From UBA4923 sp964606165 (GTDB lineage Bacteria > Bacillota > Clostridia > Saccharofermentanales > DTU023), in the NCBI GenBank assembly GCA_964606165.1, contig CAZSFQ010000006.1, positions 1 through 64,000 on the forward strand: a stretch of 64,000 bases of DNA, read 5' to 3'. Shown here piece by piece: positions 8,885 through 16,282 of this stretch. How positions within the stretch are numbered: the stretch's first letter is position 1; every line of letters begins with the position of its first letter. A model generated the notes under the pieces. It ran no database searches and had not been told where the DNA came from. It saw only the letters and a list, made by a program, of their open reading frames with translations. A program made the translations under genes and the position numbers.

Positions 8885-9376
8885 ATGACCATTACTTTTC
8901 CGGTGCTGCCAACCAACTACGAGGAGTTCGTGACCCTGGCCGGGGACATGATGAAAAAACCTGAGGGCACAGCCGCCCTCCTTCTTGTCGCGCTCAAGCT
9001 CTACGTCAATGACCGGGATCTTGGCCTGGAAGTCCTGAACTTTCTTCACGGGCCGCGGCCCCTGTCAGTCCGCGACCAGCAGTTCATCCGCGACCGCATG
9101 ATGGACAAGCCATACCTGCCTGATTCCTACTTCGCGGGCGCCCGGCCGGACAATAACTATACGCCAGATCAGCCCCTGATCATTGAGCTGATGCCCGATC
9201 CGGTCCCGGCCGAAAGCGAGGAGTTCAAAAAGGTTCGCCTGAATTCGTCAGGTGCCGACAGCCCGCGCCTTGTCACTTTGCGGCGCAAGGCATCCGGTGA
9301 CGTCTGGTTTTTGTGGGATTACCCGGCCATCGTAACGGGTATCCGGATTCCTGCCAAGGAGGATCCCTGGGCTTAA
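8885..9376 (+). CDS. small cytosolic protein, DUF6935-like
   Basis: 163 residues, no signal peptide or membrane segment, with AAAGGAG just upstream of the ATG. The segment SYFAGARPDNNYTPDQPL, then SSGADSPRLVTLRRK, WFLWDYP and the C-terminal DPWA match what I remember of the DUF6935 family common in Clostridia. The first 60 residues look helical. No function is known. It follows the MBOAT/DHHW pair by 45 bases but has its own SD and may be independent; a strong terminator follows. Confidence 0.65.
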   Translation: MTITFPVLPTNYEEFVTLAGDMMKKPEGTAALLLVALKLYVNDRDLGLEVLNFLHGPRPLSVRDQQFIRDRMMDKPYLPDSYFAGARPDNNYTPDQPLIIELMPDPVPAESEEFKKVRLNSSGADSPRLVTLRRKASGDVWFLWDYPAIVTGIRIPAKEDPWA

Positions 9377-9398
9377 GCCCGCTCAAATAAACATGCCA

Positions 9399-10604
9399 TC
9401 AACCGCCTGCGGGCGGTTGTTTTTTGATCCGCGCCACACCGGACGCGGCGGCCGCGTCAAAAACGGCCCGCGCGACAATCTCCTTCAAACGCGGATCCAC
9501 AGGCTCAGGTAAAATTCTTTCTGATGAAAGACTCCCGTCATCCGCCATGCCGGCTAAAGCCATGGCCGCCGCGTGCTTCATGGCGTCGTTGATATCGGAT
9601 GCCCTGGCATCAAAGGCTCCCCTGAAAATGCCGGGAAAGGCAAGTACATTGTTGATCTGATTGGGGTAGTCAGACCGTCCCGTGGCGACAATGGCGGCAC
9701 CGGCCGCCTTTGCCCTGGCCGGATCAATCTCAGGGTCGGGATTGGCGCATGCAAAAATGACGGGATCCCAGGCCATGGTCCGGATCATGGATTCGGTGAT
9801 GACATCCGGGGCCGACAGGCCGATAAAGACGTCAGCCCCTCTCAGGGCGTCAGAAATGGTCGTCCGCGTCCCTCTTTTATTGGTCACAGCGGCCATCTTC
9901 TCCTTCTCCCGGTTCATGCCCGGCCGTCCCGGATAAAGGGGCCCCTGACGGTCACAGATGACAAGGTCCTCTGCCCCCGCCTCCATAAGCAAACGGGCGA
10001 CCGCGATGGACGCGGCGCCCGCCCCGCTGAATACAATCCGCGACTGCCCCATGGTCCTGGCCGTCAATTTCAGGGCATTGACCAGGGCGGCAAGCACTAC
10101 AACCGCTGTACCGTGCTGGTCGTCGTGAAAGACCGGGATGTCGCAGATCTCCTTCAGCCTTCTTTCAATTTCAAAACAGCGAGGCGCAGCGATATCCTCC
10201 AGGTTGATTCCGCCAAAACTTCCCGCCAGCAAGGCGATGGTCCGGACGATCTCGTCCGTATCCCTGGACCGGATGCAAAGGGGAAAGGCATCCACATCGC
10301 CAAAGGCCTTGAACAAGACGCATTTTCCCTCCATGACCGGCATGGCGGCTTCGGGCCCGATGTCGCCCAGGCCCAGGACTGCCGACCCGTCCGTTACGAC
10401 CAGGCACAGGTTCCAGCGGCGGGTCAGGTCATAGGACTTCATGGGGTCTGCCGCGATGGCAAGACAGGGCGCGGCAACCCCCGGCGTGTAGGCAATCGAC
10501 AGATCTTCCTTTGATCTGACACTGACCCTGGAAACCACTTCAATTTTCCCCCGCCAGCCGGCGTGCGCTTCCATGGCTTGTGTATCGTAACTGTGTTTTG
10601 TCAT
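9399..10604 (-). CDS. NAD(P)-dependent malic enzyme
   Basis: About 401-residue short-form malic enzyme that oxidatively decarboxylates malate to pyruvate. Motifs: AYTPGVAAPCLAIA (catalytic Tyr region), VTDGSAVLGLGDIGPEA and AMPVMEGKCVLFKAFGDVDA (substrate-binding Lys and metal Asp), HDDQHGTAVVVLAAL, and the Rossmann loop FSGAGAASIAVARLL. The start is the ATG at 10604 (MTKHSYDTQ) behind GAGGGGCC; the open frame runs 18 codons further upstream. A phosphotransacetylase domain, as in long malic enzymes, is absent. The final codons overlap a terminator for the opposite strand. NAD versus NADP preference cannot be read with confidence. Confidence 0.9.
   Translation of the reverse strand: MTKHSYDTQAMEAHAGWRGKIEVVSRVSVRSKEDLSIAYTPGVAAPCLAIAADPMKSYDLTRRWNLCLVVTDGSAVLGLGDIGPEAAMPVMEGKCVLFKAFGDVDAFPLCIRSRDTDEIVRTIALLAGSFGGINLEDIAAPRCFEIERRLKEICDIPVFHDDQHGTAVVVLAALVNALKLTARTMGQSRIVFSGAGAASIAVARLLMEAGAEDLVICDRQGPLYPGRPGMNREKEKMAAVTNKRGTRTTISDALRGADVFIGLSAPDVITESMIRTMAWDPVIFACANPDPEIDPARAKAAGAAIVATGRSDYPNQINNVLAFPGIFRGAFDARASDINDAMKHAAAMALAGMADDGSLSSERILPEPVDPRLKEIVARAVFDAAAASGVARIKKQPPAGG
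9401..9424. terminator. Rho-independent terminator after the DUF6935-like gene
   Basis: AACCGCC-TGCG-GGCGGTT stem then GTTTTTTG on the plus strand. It lies inside the last codons of the convergent malic enzyme gene, whose C-terminal KKQPPAGG is encoded by the hairpin. Confidence 0.8.
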
Positions 10605-10686
10605 CGTCCTGGCCCCTCTTTTTTGTTCATTTTCCCGTCCGTTCTGATTGCGCGGCAAGACACGCTCATGGTAGCATAGGCACAGT

Positions 10687-10725
10687 TATAATAATTATGA
10701 CTTTGTAATGATTACAAAGTCATAA
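10687..10725 (+). promoter_or_regulatory. Per-box operator with -10 element upstream of the peroxiredoxin-perR operon
   Basis: A perfect inverted repeat of 15+1+15 bases spans 10695-10725, centred on G10710. Its core TTGTAATGATTACAA matches the PerR box consensus (7-1-7, TTATAATNATTATAA) at all but two symmetric positions. A TATAAT at 10687-10692 is a plausible -10 whose start site would fall inside the palindrome, so bound repressor would block transcription. No good -35 was seen. The regulator encoded second in this operon is a Fur/PerR family protein. Confidence 0.8.
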
Positions 10726-10786
10726 AGGAAAGCTGCCCTCCCGTCAGGAGACCGGGCAGAAGAGGAAGAAGAAAGGAATATTAAAA

Positions 10787-11395
10787 ATGCCAATGGTCGG
10801 AAAACAAGCTCCCTTGTTTGAAGCAGCCGCTTACCACAAGGGAAAGTTCACCAAGGTGAAACTGGAGGACTACAAAGGTCAATGGGTGATGCTGTGCTTC
10901 TACCCCGGCGACTTTACCTTTGTCTGAGCGACTGAGGTGTCTGCAGTTGCAGCCAGGTATGAAGAATTTGAGAAACTGGGCGTTCAGGTCCTGTCGATTT
11001 CTGTTGACAGCGAATTCGTCCACAAGATCTGGAATGACGTTGAGCTGTCAAAAATCGCCGGCAAAGACGTCCCCTTCCCCATGCTGTCCGACTCCTCGGG
11101 CGCCGTCGGCGATCTCTACGGCGTCTACGACCGCGAAGCGGGCGTTAATGTCCGCGGCCGTTTCATCATCGATCCTGACGGCAAGATCCAGGCCATGGAA
11201 GTTCTGACCCCGCCGGTAGGCAGAAACGTCTCCGAGGCCATCCGTCAGATCAAGGCCTATCAGCTGGTCCGCGAAACAGGCGGCAAGGAAGTTACACCCT
11301 CAGGCTGGCAGGAAGGCGGCAAAACGCTCAAGCCCGGCATCGACCTTGTCGGAAAGATTGCGGATCACTGGACCATTGCCGACTCCTACAAGTGA
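10787..11395 (+). CDS. selenocysteine-containing peroxiredoxin (AhpC/PrxU type), in-frame TGA at the peroxidatic position
   Basis: 203 codons including the stop. The frame from ATG 10787 is open except for TGA at 10925-10927 (codon 47), exactly where the peroxidatic Cys belongs: FYPGDFTFV-U-ATEVSAV corresponds to the AhpC motif FYPxDFTFVCxTE. Downstream sequence is fully AhpC-like (SVDSEFVHKIW, FPMLSDSSGAVGDLYG, RGRFIIDPDGKIQA, DLVGKI), so this is read as a selenoprotein reducing hydroperoxides in the cytosol. A SECIS-like hairpin follows the TGA. The C-terminal resolving Cys is absent (KEVTPSGW where AhpC has EVCPxxW). A Cys remains at residue 37 (MLCFYPG). The gene is preceded by a Per box and followed by perR. 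An ordinary start downstream (10937) would lack the active site. The alternative is a nonsense mutation or base error. Confidence 0.85.
10931..10958 (+). promoter_or_regulatory. candidate bacterial SECIS element
   Basis: Immediately 3' of the TGA: CTGC (10941-10944), loop AGTT, GCAG (10949-10952), extended outward by GG/CC (10936-10937 with 10953-10954) and ACT/GGT (10931-10933 with 10956-10958, one wobble) around small internal loops. The apical loop starts 17 bases after the TGA and contains G then T, within the spacing expected for SelB-binding bacterial SECIS elements. This is hand folding only. Confidence 0.55.
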
Positions 11396-11423
11396 GTTAA
11401 GGCGAAAAGAAGGAAGCCGGCAC

Positions 11424-11837
11424 GTGAGCTACCGGACGGTCGAATTGCTGAGAGGGCACGGGATTAATCCTTCAAGCCAAAGGGTGCATATATACCATTA
11501 CCTGACGGCCTCCAAGGAACACCCGACCGTTGATGACATCTACGCAAAACTGCAAAAAGACGGTCATCTCTTCTCACGGGCAACCGTGTATAACACGGTT
11601 AACCTTTTTCTCGAAAAAGGCCTGATCCGCACCGTCCAGACGGAAGCGCATGAGATGCGATATGACGCTTCACCGGGTTTCCACGCGCACTTCAAATGTG
11701 AGTCATGTGGCCTTATTTTGGATATGCCAATGCAGGAGCCGCGGCCGGATGAGGTTGGCAGCCTGAAGATTTGCCGGACAAACGTCGTCTTCAGCGGCCT
11801 GTGCGGCCAATGCCAAAAGAAGGAACACAAGGAATGA
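11424..11837 (+). CDS. perR: Fur-family transcriptional regulator, PerR-like
   Basis: 137-residue Fur/PerR family repressor. The N-terminal winged helix includes SSQRVHIYHYL, HPTVDDIYAKL and SRATVYNTVNLFLEKG. The HAHFKC metal site and the CESC/CGQC pair supply the four structural-zinc cysteines. The start is GTG 11424 (AAGGAA 9 bases upstream); the longer open frame runs back into the peroxiredoxin gene. Co-transcription with a peroxiredoxin, and a Per box upstream of that gene, argue for peroxide sensing (PerR) and autoregulation rather than iron or zinc control. The family cannot be split into PerR or Fur with certainty by eye. Confidence 0.85.
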   Translation: MSYRTVELLRGHGINPSSQRVHIYHYLTASKEHPTVDDIYAKLQKDGHLFSRATVYNTVNLFLEKGLIRTVQTEAHEMRYDASPGFHAHFKCESCGLILDMPMQEPRPDEVGSLKICRTNVVFSGLCGQCQKKEHKE

Positions 11838-11860
11838 CGGAAGCTTATTGCTTTGTTTAT

Positions 11861-11893
11861 CCCCGGCCGCTTCCCGCGGCCGGGGATTTTTTT
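11861..11893. terminator. strong Rho-independent terminator after perR
   Basis: 10-bp stem CCCCGGCCGC-TTCCC-GCGGCCGGGG followed by ATTTTTTT. The T-run reaches the stop codon of the convergent phosphatase gene, which probably also uses the hairpin. Confidence 0.9.
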
Positions 11894-13367
11894 AGCGTTG
11901 CCCCAGCGGTTCCCCCAGGCTGATCCTGCCGTCCCGCCTGGTCGGGGGAATCTTATTCTTGCGAAAATACTCGATGATATTGTCCTGGGCGGAGGTACTG
12001 ACCACGCGTACACGGCCCTTGTCAGCCAATTCCTCATGGGTTATTCCCAATGTTTCAGCGACGATGCCATAGTGGTAATCCTGCATGGCGATCCGGTATT
12101 GGGTATCCTTGCCCGGCGGTTTTCCGTCAATGAGGATCCTGGTGACATCACCGTCCCCGCCGACCTCCAGGCGCAGTTCAGCGTTCCACTGATAAAACTC
12201 ACGCGAACCTTCTTTGTAAAGGGTCCTCATCAGATGTCTCAGCATACGCTCCAGAACCTGGCCGGTGACAGAAAAACTGATCATGGCCTCATCGTATGGG
12301 TAAAGCTCCATCAAATCAGACCGGGTTACCAGGCGTGACAGTATGGGCTTGCGGATGGAGCCTGAGGCGATCAAAACGATATCGACCCCCAGCTGGAATC
12401 GGAGAATATCCGAAAACAGATTGCCGAGTTCCGTTTCGCGGAAGCGGTCCGCGTGTTCCATCTCGTGCGGCAGCCGGCAGATCACCGTATTATATTTGCC
12501 ATCGACTTCCTCCTGATACTTGGACAGGAGCTCGTCCATGACCGGATCGGCCGGGCAATGCGTGTCGTCGATAGGAACCGCCTGCCAGGAAAATTCGTGG
12601 ACGGAGTTGGTGTCCATGTTGATGATCAAGTCGTAACGCCCGATGAAGTCGGTTCCCGACCCTACCTGGGCGATCAGGATATCATTGACGCGCTCGGGCT
12701 CTTCCAGCATGGTGTGGCTGTGTCCGCCGATGATGAGATCCACGCCGATTTCCGGCGGCAGGAGGGCGGCCAGTTTCTTGTCCTGCTCGAAGCCGATATG
12801 GGTTAAAAGAACGGTCAGGTCAATGTCGACGTCCTTGTAGCTGTTGCAGATGTACTCGACCTCTTCCGCGGCGTCCTCAATACTGATGAAGGTGCCGACC
12901 AGTGGTTCGCTCTTGCTTTTGGCGATCACTTCCTCGGTGACAATCCCGATAAAAAGTATTCTGATGCCGTCTGTTTCAATGATGTGATAGGGCTTGAAAA
13001 GATTGGCGCCCGTTGGTTTGATGTAGAGATTGGCGTTGACGATGGGGAAGTTGGCACAGCGCTCAAGAAACATGAGATGGGGAAAGCCGTAATCCGTCTC
13101 GTGGTTGCCCAGGGTCACCACATCAGGTTCCAGCATATTCATAACCAGTATGGTGGAAATCCCCCTGTACTCCTGATCGATGATGGATCCCTGGAGCATG
13201 TCACCCGAGATGACGTAGAGCACCGGGTCGGTCTCCTCCTCCCTGACCTTGTGAACATAACCTGAAAGCCTGCTCATGCCGCCGACCATCTTGTCACGTG
13301 TTTCCCTGGCGAAGAAGTCGCCATGCATGTCATTCGAGTGCAGCAGCACCATGCGTCGAAGATCCAT
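11892..13367 (-). CDS. 5'-nucleotidase/UshA-family metallophosphatase without signal peptide
   Basis: 491 residues with the calcineurin-like catalytic domain (HSNDMHGDF, SGDMLQGS, LGNHETDYG, LLTHIGFEQD, GGHSHTML) followed by the 5'-nucleotidase C-terminal substrate domain (ELGNLFSDILRF, ASGSIRKPI, MELYPYDEAMISF). Such enzymes hydrolyse nucleotides or other phosphoesters using two metal ions. Most UshA relatives are secreted, but this one has no signal peptide and is predicted cytosolic. The start is ATG 13367 with GGGAGG just upstream; ten further upstream codons are open. The substrate is not determined; nucleotide or sugar-nucleotide hydrolysis is possible. Confidence 0.85.
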   Translation of the reverse strand: MDLRRMVLLHSNDMHGDFFARETRDKMVGGMSRLSGYVHKVREEETDPVLYVISGDMLQGSIIDQEYRGISTILVMNMLEPDVVTLGNHETDYGFPHLMFLERCANFPIVNANLYIKPTGANLFKPYHIIETDGIRILFIGIVTEEVIAKSKSEPLVGTFISIEDAAEEVEYICNSYKDVDIDLTVLLTHIGFEQDKKLAALLPPEIGVDLIIGGHSHTMLEEPERVNDILIAQVGSGTDFIGRYDLIINMDTNSVHEFSWQAVPIDDTHCPADPVMDELLSKYQEEVDGKYNTVICRLPHEMEHADRFRETELGNLFSDILRFQLGVDIVLIASGSIRKPILSRLVTRSDLMELYPYDEAMISFSVTGQVLERMLRHLMRTLYKEGSREFYQWNAELRLEVGGDGDVTRILIDGKPPGKDTQYRIAMQDYHYGIVAETLGITHEELADKGRVRVVSTSAQDNIIEYFRKNKIPPTRRDGRISLGEPLGQR

Positions 13368-13513
13368 CCATACCTCCCGGAAAGGCCAGCCACTCACACA
13401 CCGGCCTGCCCTTCAATCCTACAAAATATAGCATAAAAAGTGAGTTCATGTGGCCTCAGATGGGCAGTTTGACGACTGGATAAAAATCAATCGATAAATT
13501 TTGACTGAATGGA

Positions 13514-13541
13514 TTGACAATCCAAAATCGTTATTTATAAT
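13514..13541 (+). promoter_or_regulatory. strong sigma-A promoter of the lipoprotein gene
   Basis: TTGACA (13514-13519), 16-base spacer, TATAAT (13536-13541): both hexamers match consensus perfectly. Predicted start about 13548, leader about 39 bases, then GGAGGAGG and ATG 13587. The 13368-13513 stretch upstream is AT-rich with no gene. Confidence 0.8.
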
Positions 13542-13586
13542 GGATACGTGGCAAAATCATGTCATAATTTTGGAGGAGGAAATCCT

Positions 13587-14582
13587 ATGAAAAAAATAAT
13601 CGTTTTGGCCCTTGTCGCAGTCCTGGCTTTTGGGCTGGTCGCATGCAGCAAGAAGCCCGAGGCAGTTAAAACAGGCTTTGGGGTCAGCTTCAGCAACTAC
13701 AATTCAAAAGACGTTGACGAGGGCGCGAATGGCAAGGTCGATACACAGGCCTACGCCGCCGGTGTCATGGTCGACAAGGACGGCAAGGTAGTCAAGTGCA
13801 CCATCGATGCCATGATGTCCGTCTTTGACTTCAATGAGGAAGAAATCCTGACCGGACCCGAAACCGTTTTCAAAACCAAGAATGAGCTCGGTGACGATTA
13901 CGGCATGAGAAAAGCCTCGCCGATTGGAAAAGAGTGGAATGAACAGGCCGCCGCCTTCGCGGAATATTGTGTTGGCAAGACAGCGGCCGAGATCGAAAAA
14001 ATCGCCGTTTCAGATGACGGCAAGGCCACCGACGCAGACCTGGCTTCTTCTGTCACCGTTCCGGTGAAGGGCTACCAGACTCCTGTCCTCCTGGCCATCG
14101 CCAACGCCGTTGACCTGGGCGCCAAGGCCACCGATAAGCTGGGTCTCGGCATCGTCGGGACCGGCGAGCAAACCGTGGTCAAGGGAGAAGAAGACAAACC
14201 CGCGACCGCTGTCGCTTACAACTTCTATTGTGTCCTGACACTGAACGCCGATGGCAAGATCAGCTCCTGCTACTACGATGCTTCCCAGGGCAAGTTCAAG
14301 GTGGAAGACGGCAAGATCACAACTGATCTGATGGCTGAAATCAAAACCAAGAACGCGCTGGGTGACGACTATGGCATGAGGAAAGCATCCCCGATCGAGA
14401 AGGAATGGGACGAGCAGGCCGATGCCTTCGCCAAGTACGTGACCGGCAAGACTGTCAGCGACGTCACCGGAATGGCCCTCAAGCAAGGTGCTCCTGACGT
14501 TGCGGATCTGGCTTCCAGCTGCACCATGCATGTGACCGATATGATCACTGCCCTCGAAAAGGCAGCCGCAACAGCCAAGTAG
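13587..14582 (+). CDS. lipoprotein with two internally repeated domains, candidate flavin-binding (PplA-like)
   Basis: 331 residues. A signal peptide ends in lipobox LVAC (Cys about residue 21), predicting a lipid-anchored surface protein. The mature part is two tandem copies; residues 96-132 and 253-289 are near identical, sharing LGDDYGMRKASPI, KEW and GKT. Each copy ends with DLASSVT (Thr157) or DLASSCT (Thr313), a degenerate counterpart of the D-x-SGAT flavinylation motif of FMN_bind domains. The next gene is ApbE, the FMN transferase, and an EET-like Gx/NusG-II pair follows, so covalent flavin attachment is inferred. Expression should be high: consensus promoter, GGAGGAGG SD. Confidence 0.65.
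   Translation: MKKIIVLALVAVLAFGLVACSKKPEAVKTGFGVSFSNYNSKDVDEGANGKVDTQAYAAGVMVDKDGKVVKCTIDAMMSVFDFNEEEILTGPETVFKTKNELGDDYGMRKASPIGKEWNEQAAAFAEYCVGKTAAEIEKIAVSDDGKATDADLASSVTVPVKGYQTPVLLAIANAVDLGAKATDKLGLGIVGTGEQTVVKGEEDKPATAVAYNFYCVLTLNADGKISSCYYDASQGKFKVEDGKITTDLMAEIKTKNALGDDYGMRKASPIEKEWDEQADAFAKYVTGKTVSDVTGMALKQGAPDVADLASSCTMHVTDMITALEKAAATAK
13872..14453 (+). repeat. diverged internal duplication within the lipoprotein gene
   Basis: The 111-base units 13872-13982 and 14343-14453 encode closely similar 37-residue segments (LGDDYGMRKASPI identical in both). Third-position differences throughout show an old domain duplication rather than a recent copy. Confidence 0.75.
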
Positions 14583-14607
14583 TCAAGCAGGTCGAAAGGA
14601 CCGATTC

Positions 14608-14641
14608 AAACAGGCTGTTTCTCTCTTGAAACAGCCTGTTT
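14608..14641 (+). terminator. stem-loop between lipoprotein gene and apbE
   Basis: A perfect 14-bp stem (AAACAGGCTGTTTC, loop TCTCTT, reverse complement arm) ending in TTT but without a long T-run. It may be a weak terminator that lowers apbE expression relative to the lipoprotein, or an mRNA 3' stabiliser. Confidence 0.55.
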
Positions 14642-14669
14642 CCGTGTCTGTAACGGATCGGAGTCAAGC

Positions 14670-15731
14670 ATGAAACGAAACATCCTTTTGGCGGCAGCCC
14701 TGCTCCTTTCCCTGATCCTTGTGACCGCCTGCCTCCCCGGGGGAAAACAGAATCAGGGCCCCCACAAATTCGAAGCCGAATTCATCGGTCTATTTGACAC
14801 CCTGACCAGGGTCATGGGCTACGCCGAAAATGAAGAGGATTTTAAAGCGGTGGTTCAGGGACTCAAGGACGACCTGGAAGTCTACCACCGCCTCTACGAT
14901 ATCTATGATTCCTATCCTGATCTGGTCAACATCAAGACTGTTAACAGCATGGCCGGCCAGGGCCCGGTCGCCGTGGACCGGAAGATTATCGACCTTCTCC
15001 TCTACTCAAAGGACGCTTACCAGCTGACAGAGGGCCGGGTCAACATTGCCCTGGGAGCTGTGACGAAAATCTGGCACCGCTATCGCAGTGAGGGGGTGGA
15101 TGACCCGGCGTCGGCACGCCTGCCCAAAATGGAGCTCCTCGAGGAAGCGGCCCTTCACACCCGTATGGACAATCTGCTTATTGATCCTGTTAAGGGGACC
15201 GTTGAGCTGAAAGATCCGAAGATGAGCCTGGACGTTGGCGCCATCGCCAAAGGATACGCGGTGGAACAGGCCGCGCGGGCGGCCGAGGAGAGGGGTGTCA
15301 AGCATCTTCTAATTTCTGTCGGCGGCAATGTCCGCGCCATCGGCGCCCGCAATGACCAGGGCGAACCCTGGCGTGTCGGCATCGAAAATCCTGACTACGC
15401 CGCAGATGACTACCTGGCCATCGTCAAGGCCGACGCCGTATCGGTGGTGACCAGCGGCGTCTATGAACGCTTCTATATGGTCGGGGGTAAATCCTACCAC
15501 CACATCATCGACCCCGATACCCTTTTCCCCGAAAACAGGTACCTGTCCGTCTCCATCGTCACGCCCGACTCGGGACTTGCCGATGTCCTGTCAACAGCGC
15601 TTTTCAATCTGGATCTGGAAGAAGGGAAAAAACTCATCGGGAGTATCGAGGGGACTGAGGCGCTCTGGTGCATGCCGGACGGCAGCCTGGTCGAAAGCGA
15701 TGGATTTGCTGACTTAACAATATTGGACTAG
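14670..15731 (+). CDS. apbE: FAD:protein FMN transferase, lipoprotein
   Basis: 353 residues with a lipoprotein signal (LILVTAC lipobox). The ApbE fold is shown by FDTLTRVMGYA at the start of the domain, LTEGRVNIALGAVTKIWH, the SLDVGAIAKGYAV loop, LISVGGNVRAIGA, WRVGIENP, TSGVYERF and YHHIIDPDT. ApbE enzymes transfer FMN from FAD onto Thr/Ser of secreted flavoproteins outside the membrane. It follows a lipoprotein with candidate flavinylation sites after a stem-loop, and the convergent neighbours are EET-type genes. SD GGAG at about 9 bases. The canonical first motif SGAFDPTVGPL is altered, as often in Firmicutes. Confidence 0.88.
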   Translation: MKRNILLAAALLLSLILVTACLPGGKQNQGPHKFEAEFIGLFDTLTRVMGYAENEEDFKAVVQGLKDDLEVYHRLYDIYDSYPDLVNIKTVNSMAGQGPVAVDRKIIDLLLYSKDAYQLTEGRVNIALGAVTKIWHRYRSEGVDDPASARLPKMELLEEAALHTRMDNLLIDPVKGTVELKDPKMSLDVGAIAKGYAVEQAARAAEERGVKHLLISVGGNVRAIGARNDQGEPWRVGIENPDYAADDYLAIVKADAVSVVTSGVYERFYMVGGKSYHHIIDPDTLFPENRYLSVSIVTPDSGLADVLSTALFNLDLEEGKKLIGSIEGTEALWCMPDGSLVESDGFADLTILD

Positions 15732-16282
15732 CCGGCCCCCTCCTCCCGGTAGAGGGCTGGGAGGCGGGCCAGGTTGCGGATAACCGGACCGGCGGCCGCC
15801 CCGGTCAGGATGCCGGTCAAAAGCCCTGTGATGAGCAGGGGGGGCAAATAGGTCACCAACAACAGGGGTTCTCTCATAACCAGGCTGGCCACCGACACCT
15901 GCCCCAGATTGTGTGCCGCCGCGCCGGCCATGCTGATGCCGATCACGGAAAGCGACCTGCCCTCCAGAAAAGTTAAAAGCCACATGACCAGGAGGGCCAG
16001 CAGCCCGCCGCCCAATGAGAAAAGCATGGTGGTGATGCCGGTAATGGCGCTCATGATCATGATGCGCACGAGCAGTATGGTAACCGCGTCGGTGACCTGC
16101 AAGCGCATCAGGGCCACCAGGGTCACGATGTTGGCAAGTCCCAGCTTCAAACCGGGCACAGGGACGATCAGTTCCAGGGGAATCCAGCGTTCCACGATAG
16201 CCAGCACCAGGGCCAGGGAGACCAGCATGGCGTCCAGGGTCAAACGGCGAAGACGTCTTCTTTGCGCTTCTCTCTTACTCAC
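15728..16282 (-). CDS. Gx transporter family membrane protein
   Basis: 184-residue membrane protein with about five hydrophobic helices. VPVPGLKLGLANIVTL and AAAHNLGQVSVA are signatures of the Gx transporter family (Pfam heptaprenyl diphosphate synthase component I-like). In other Firmicutes it occurs beside NusG-II and ApbE/FMN-binding genes in flavin-based extracellular electron transfer or related redox loci. It overlaps the upstream NusG-II gene (ATGA) and the convergent apbE tail by four bases. Its biochemical role is not settled; quinone or flavin handling is inferred from context. Confidence 0.8.
   Translation of the reverse strand: MSKREAQRRRLRRLTLDAMLVSLALVLAIVERWIPLELIVPVPGLKLGLANIVTLVALMRLQVTDAVTILLVRIMIMSAITGITTMLFSLGGGLLALLVMWLLTFLEGRSLSVIGISMAGAAAHNLGQVSVASLVMREPLLLVTYLPPLLITGLLTGILTGAAAGPVIRNLARLPALYREEGAG

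Noticed and set aside
9573..10514. Plus-strand open frame (313 residues) opposite the malic enzyme
   Set aside because: Shadow of the malic enzyme frame with no recognisable domain.
10937..11395. A 152-residue peroxiredoxin fragment starting at GTG 10937
   Set aside because: It would lack the N-terminus and the catalytic position. The frame is continuous upstream through the TGA to a proper start, so the longer Sec-containing gene is the better model.
14608..14641. Riboswitch between lipoprotein gene and apbE (flavin-related)
   Set aside because: Only a simple stem-loop is present; no FMN riboswitch (RFN) conserved segments were seen.
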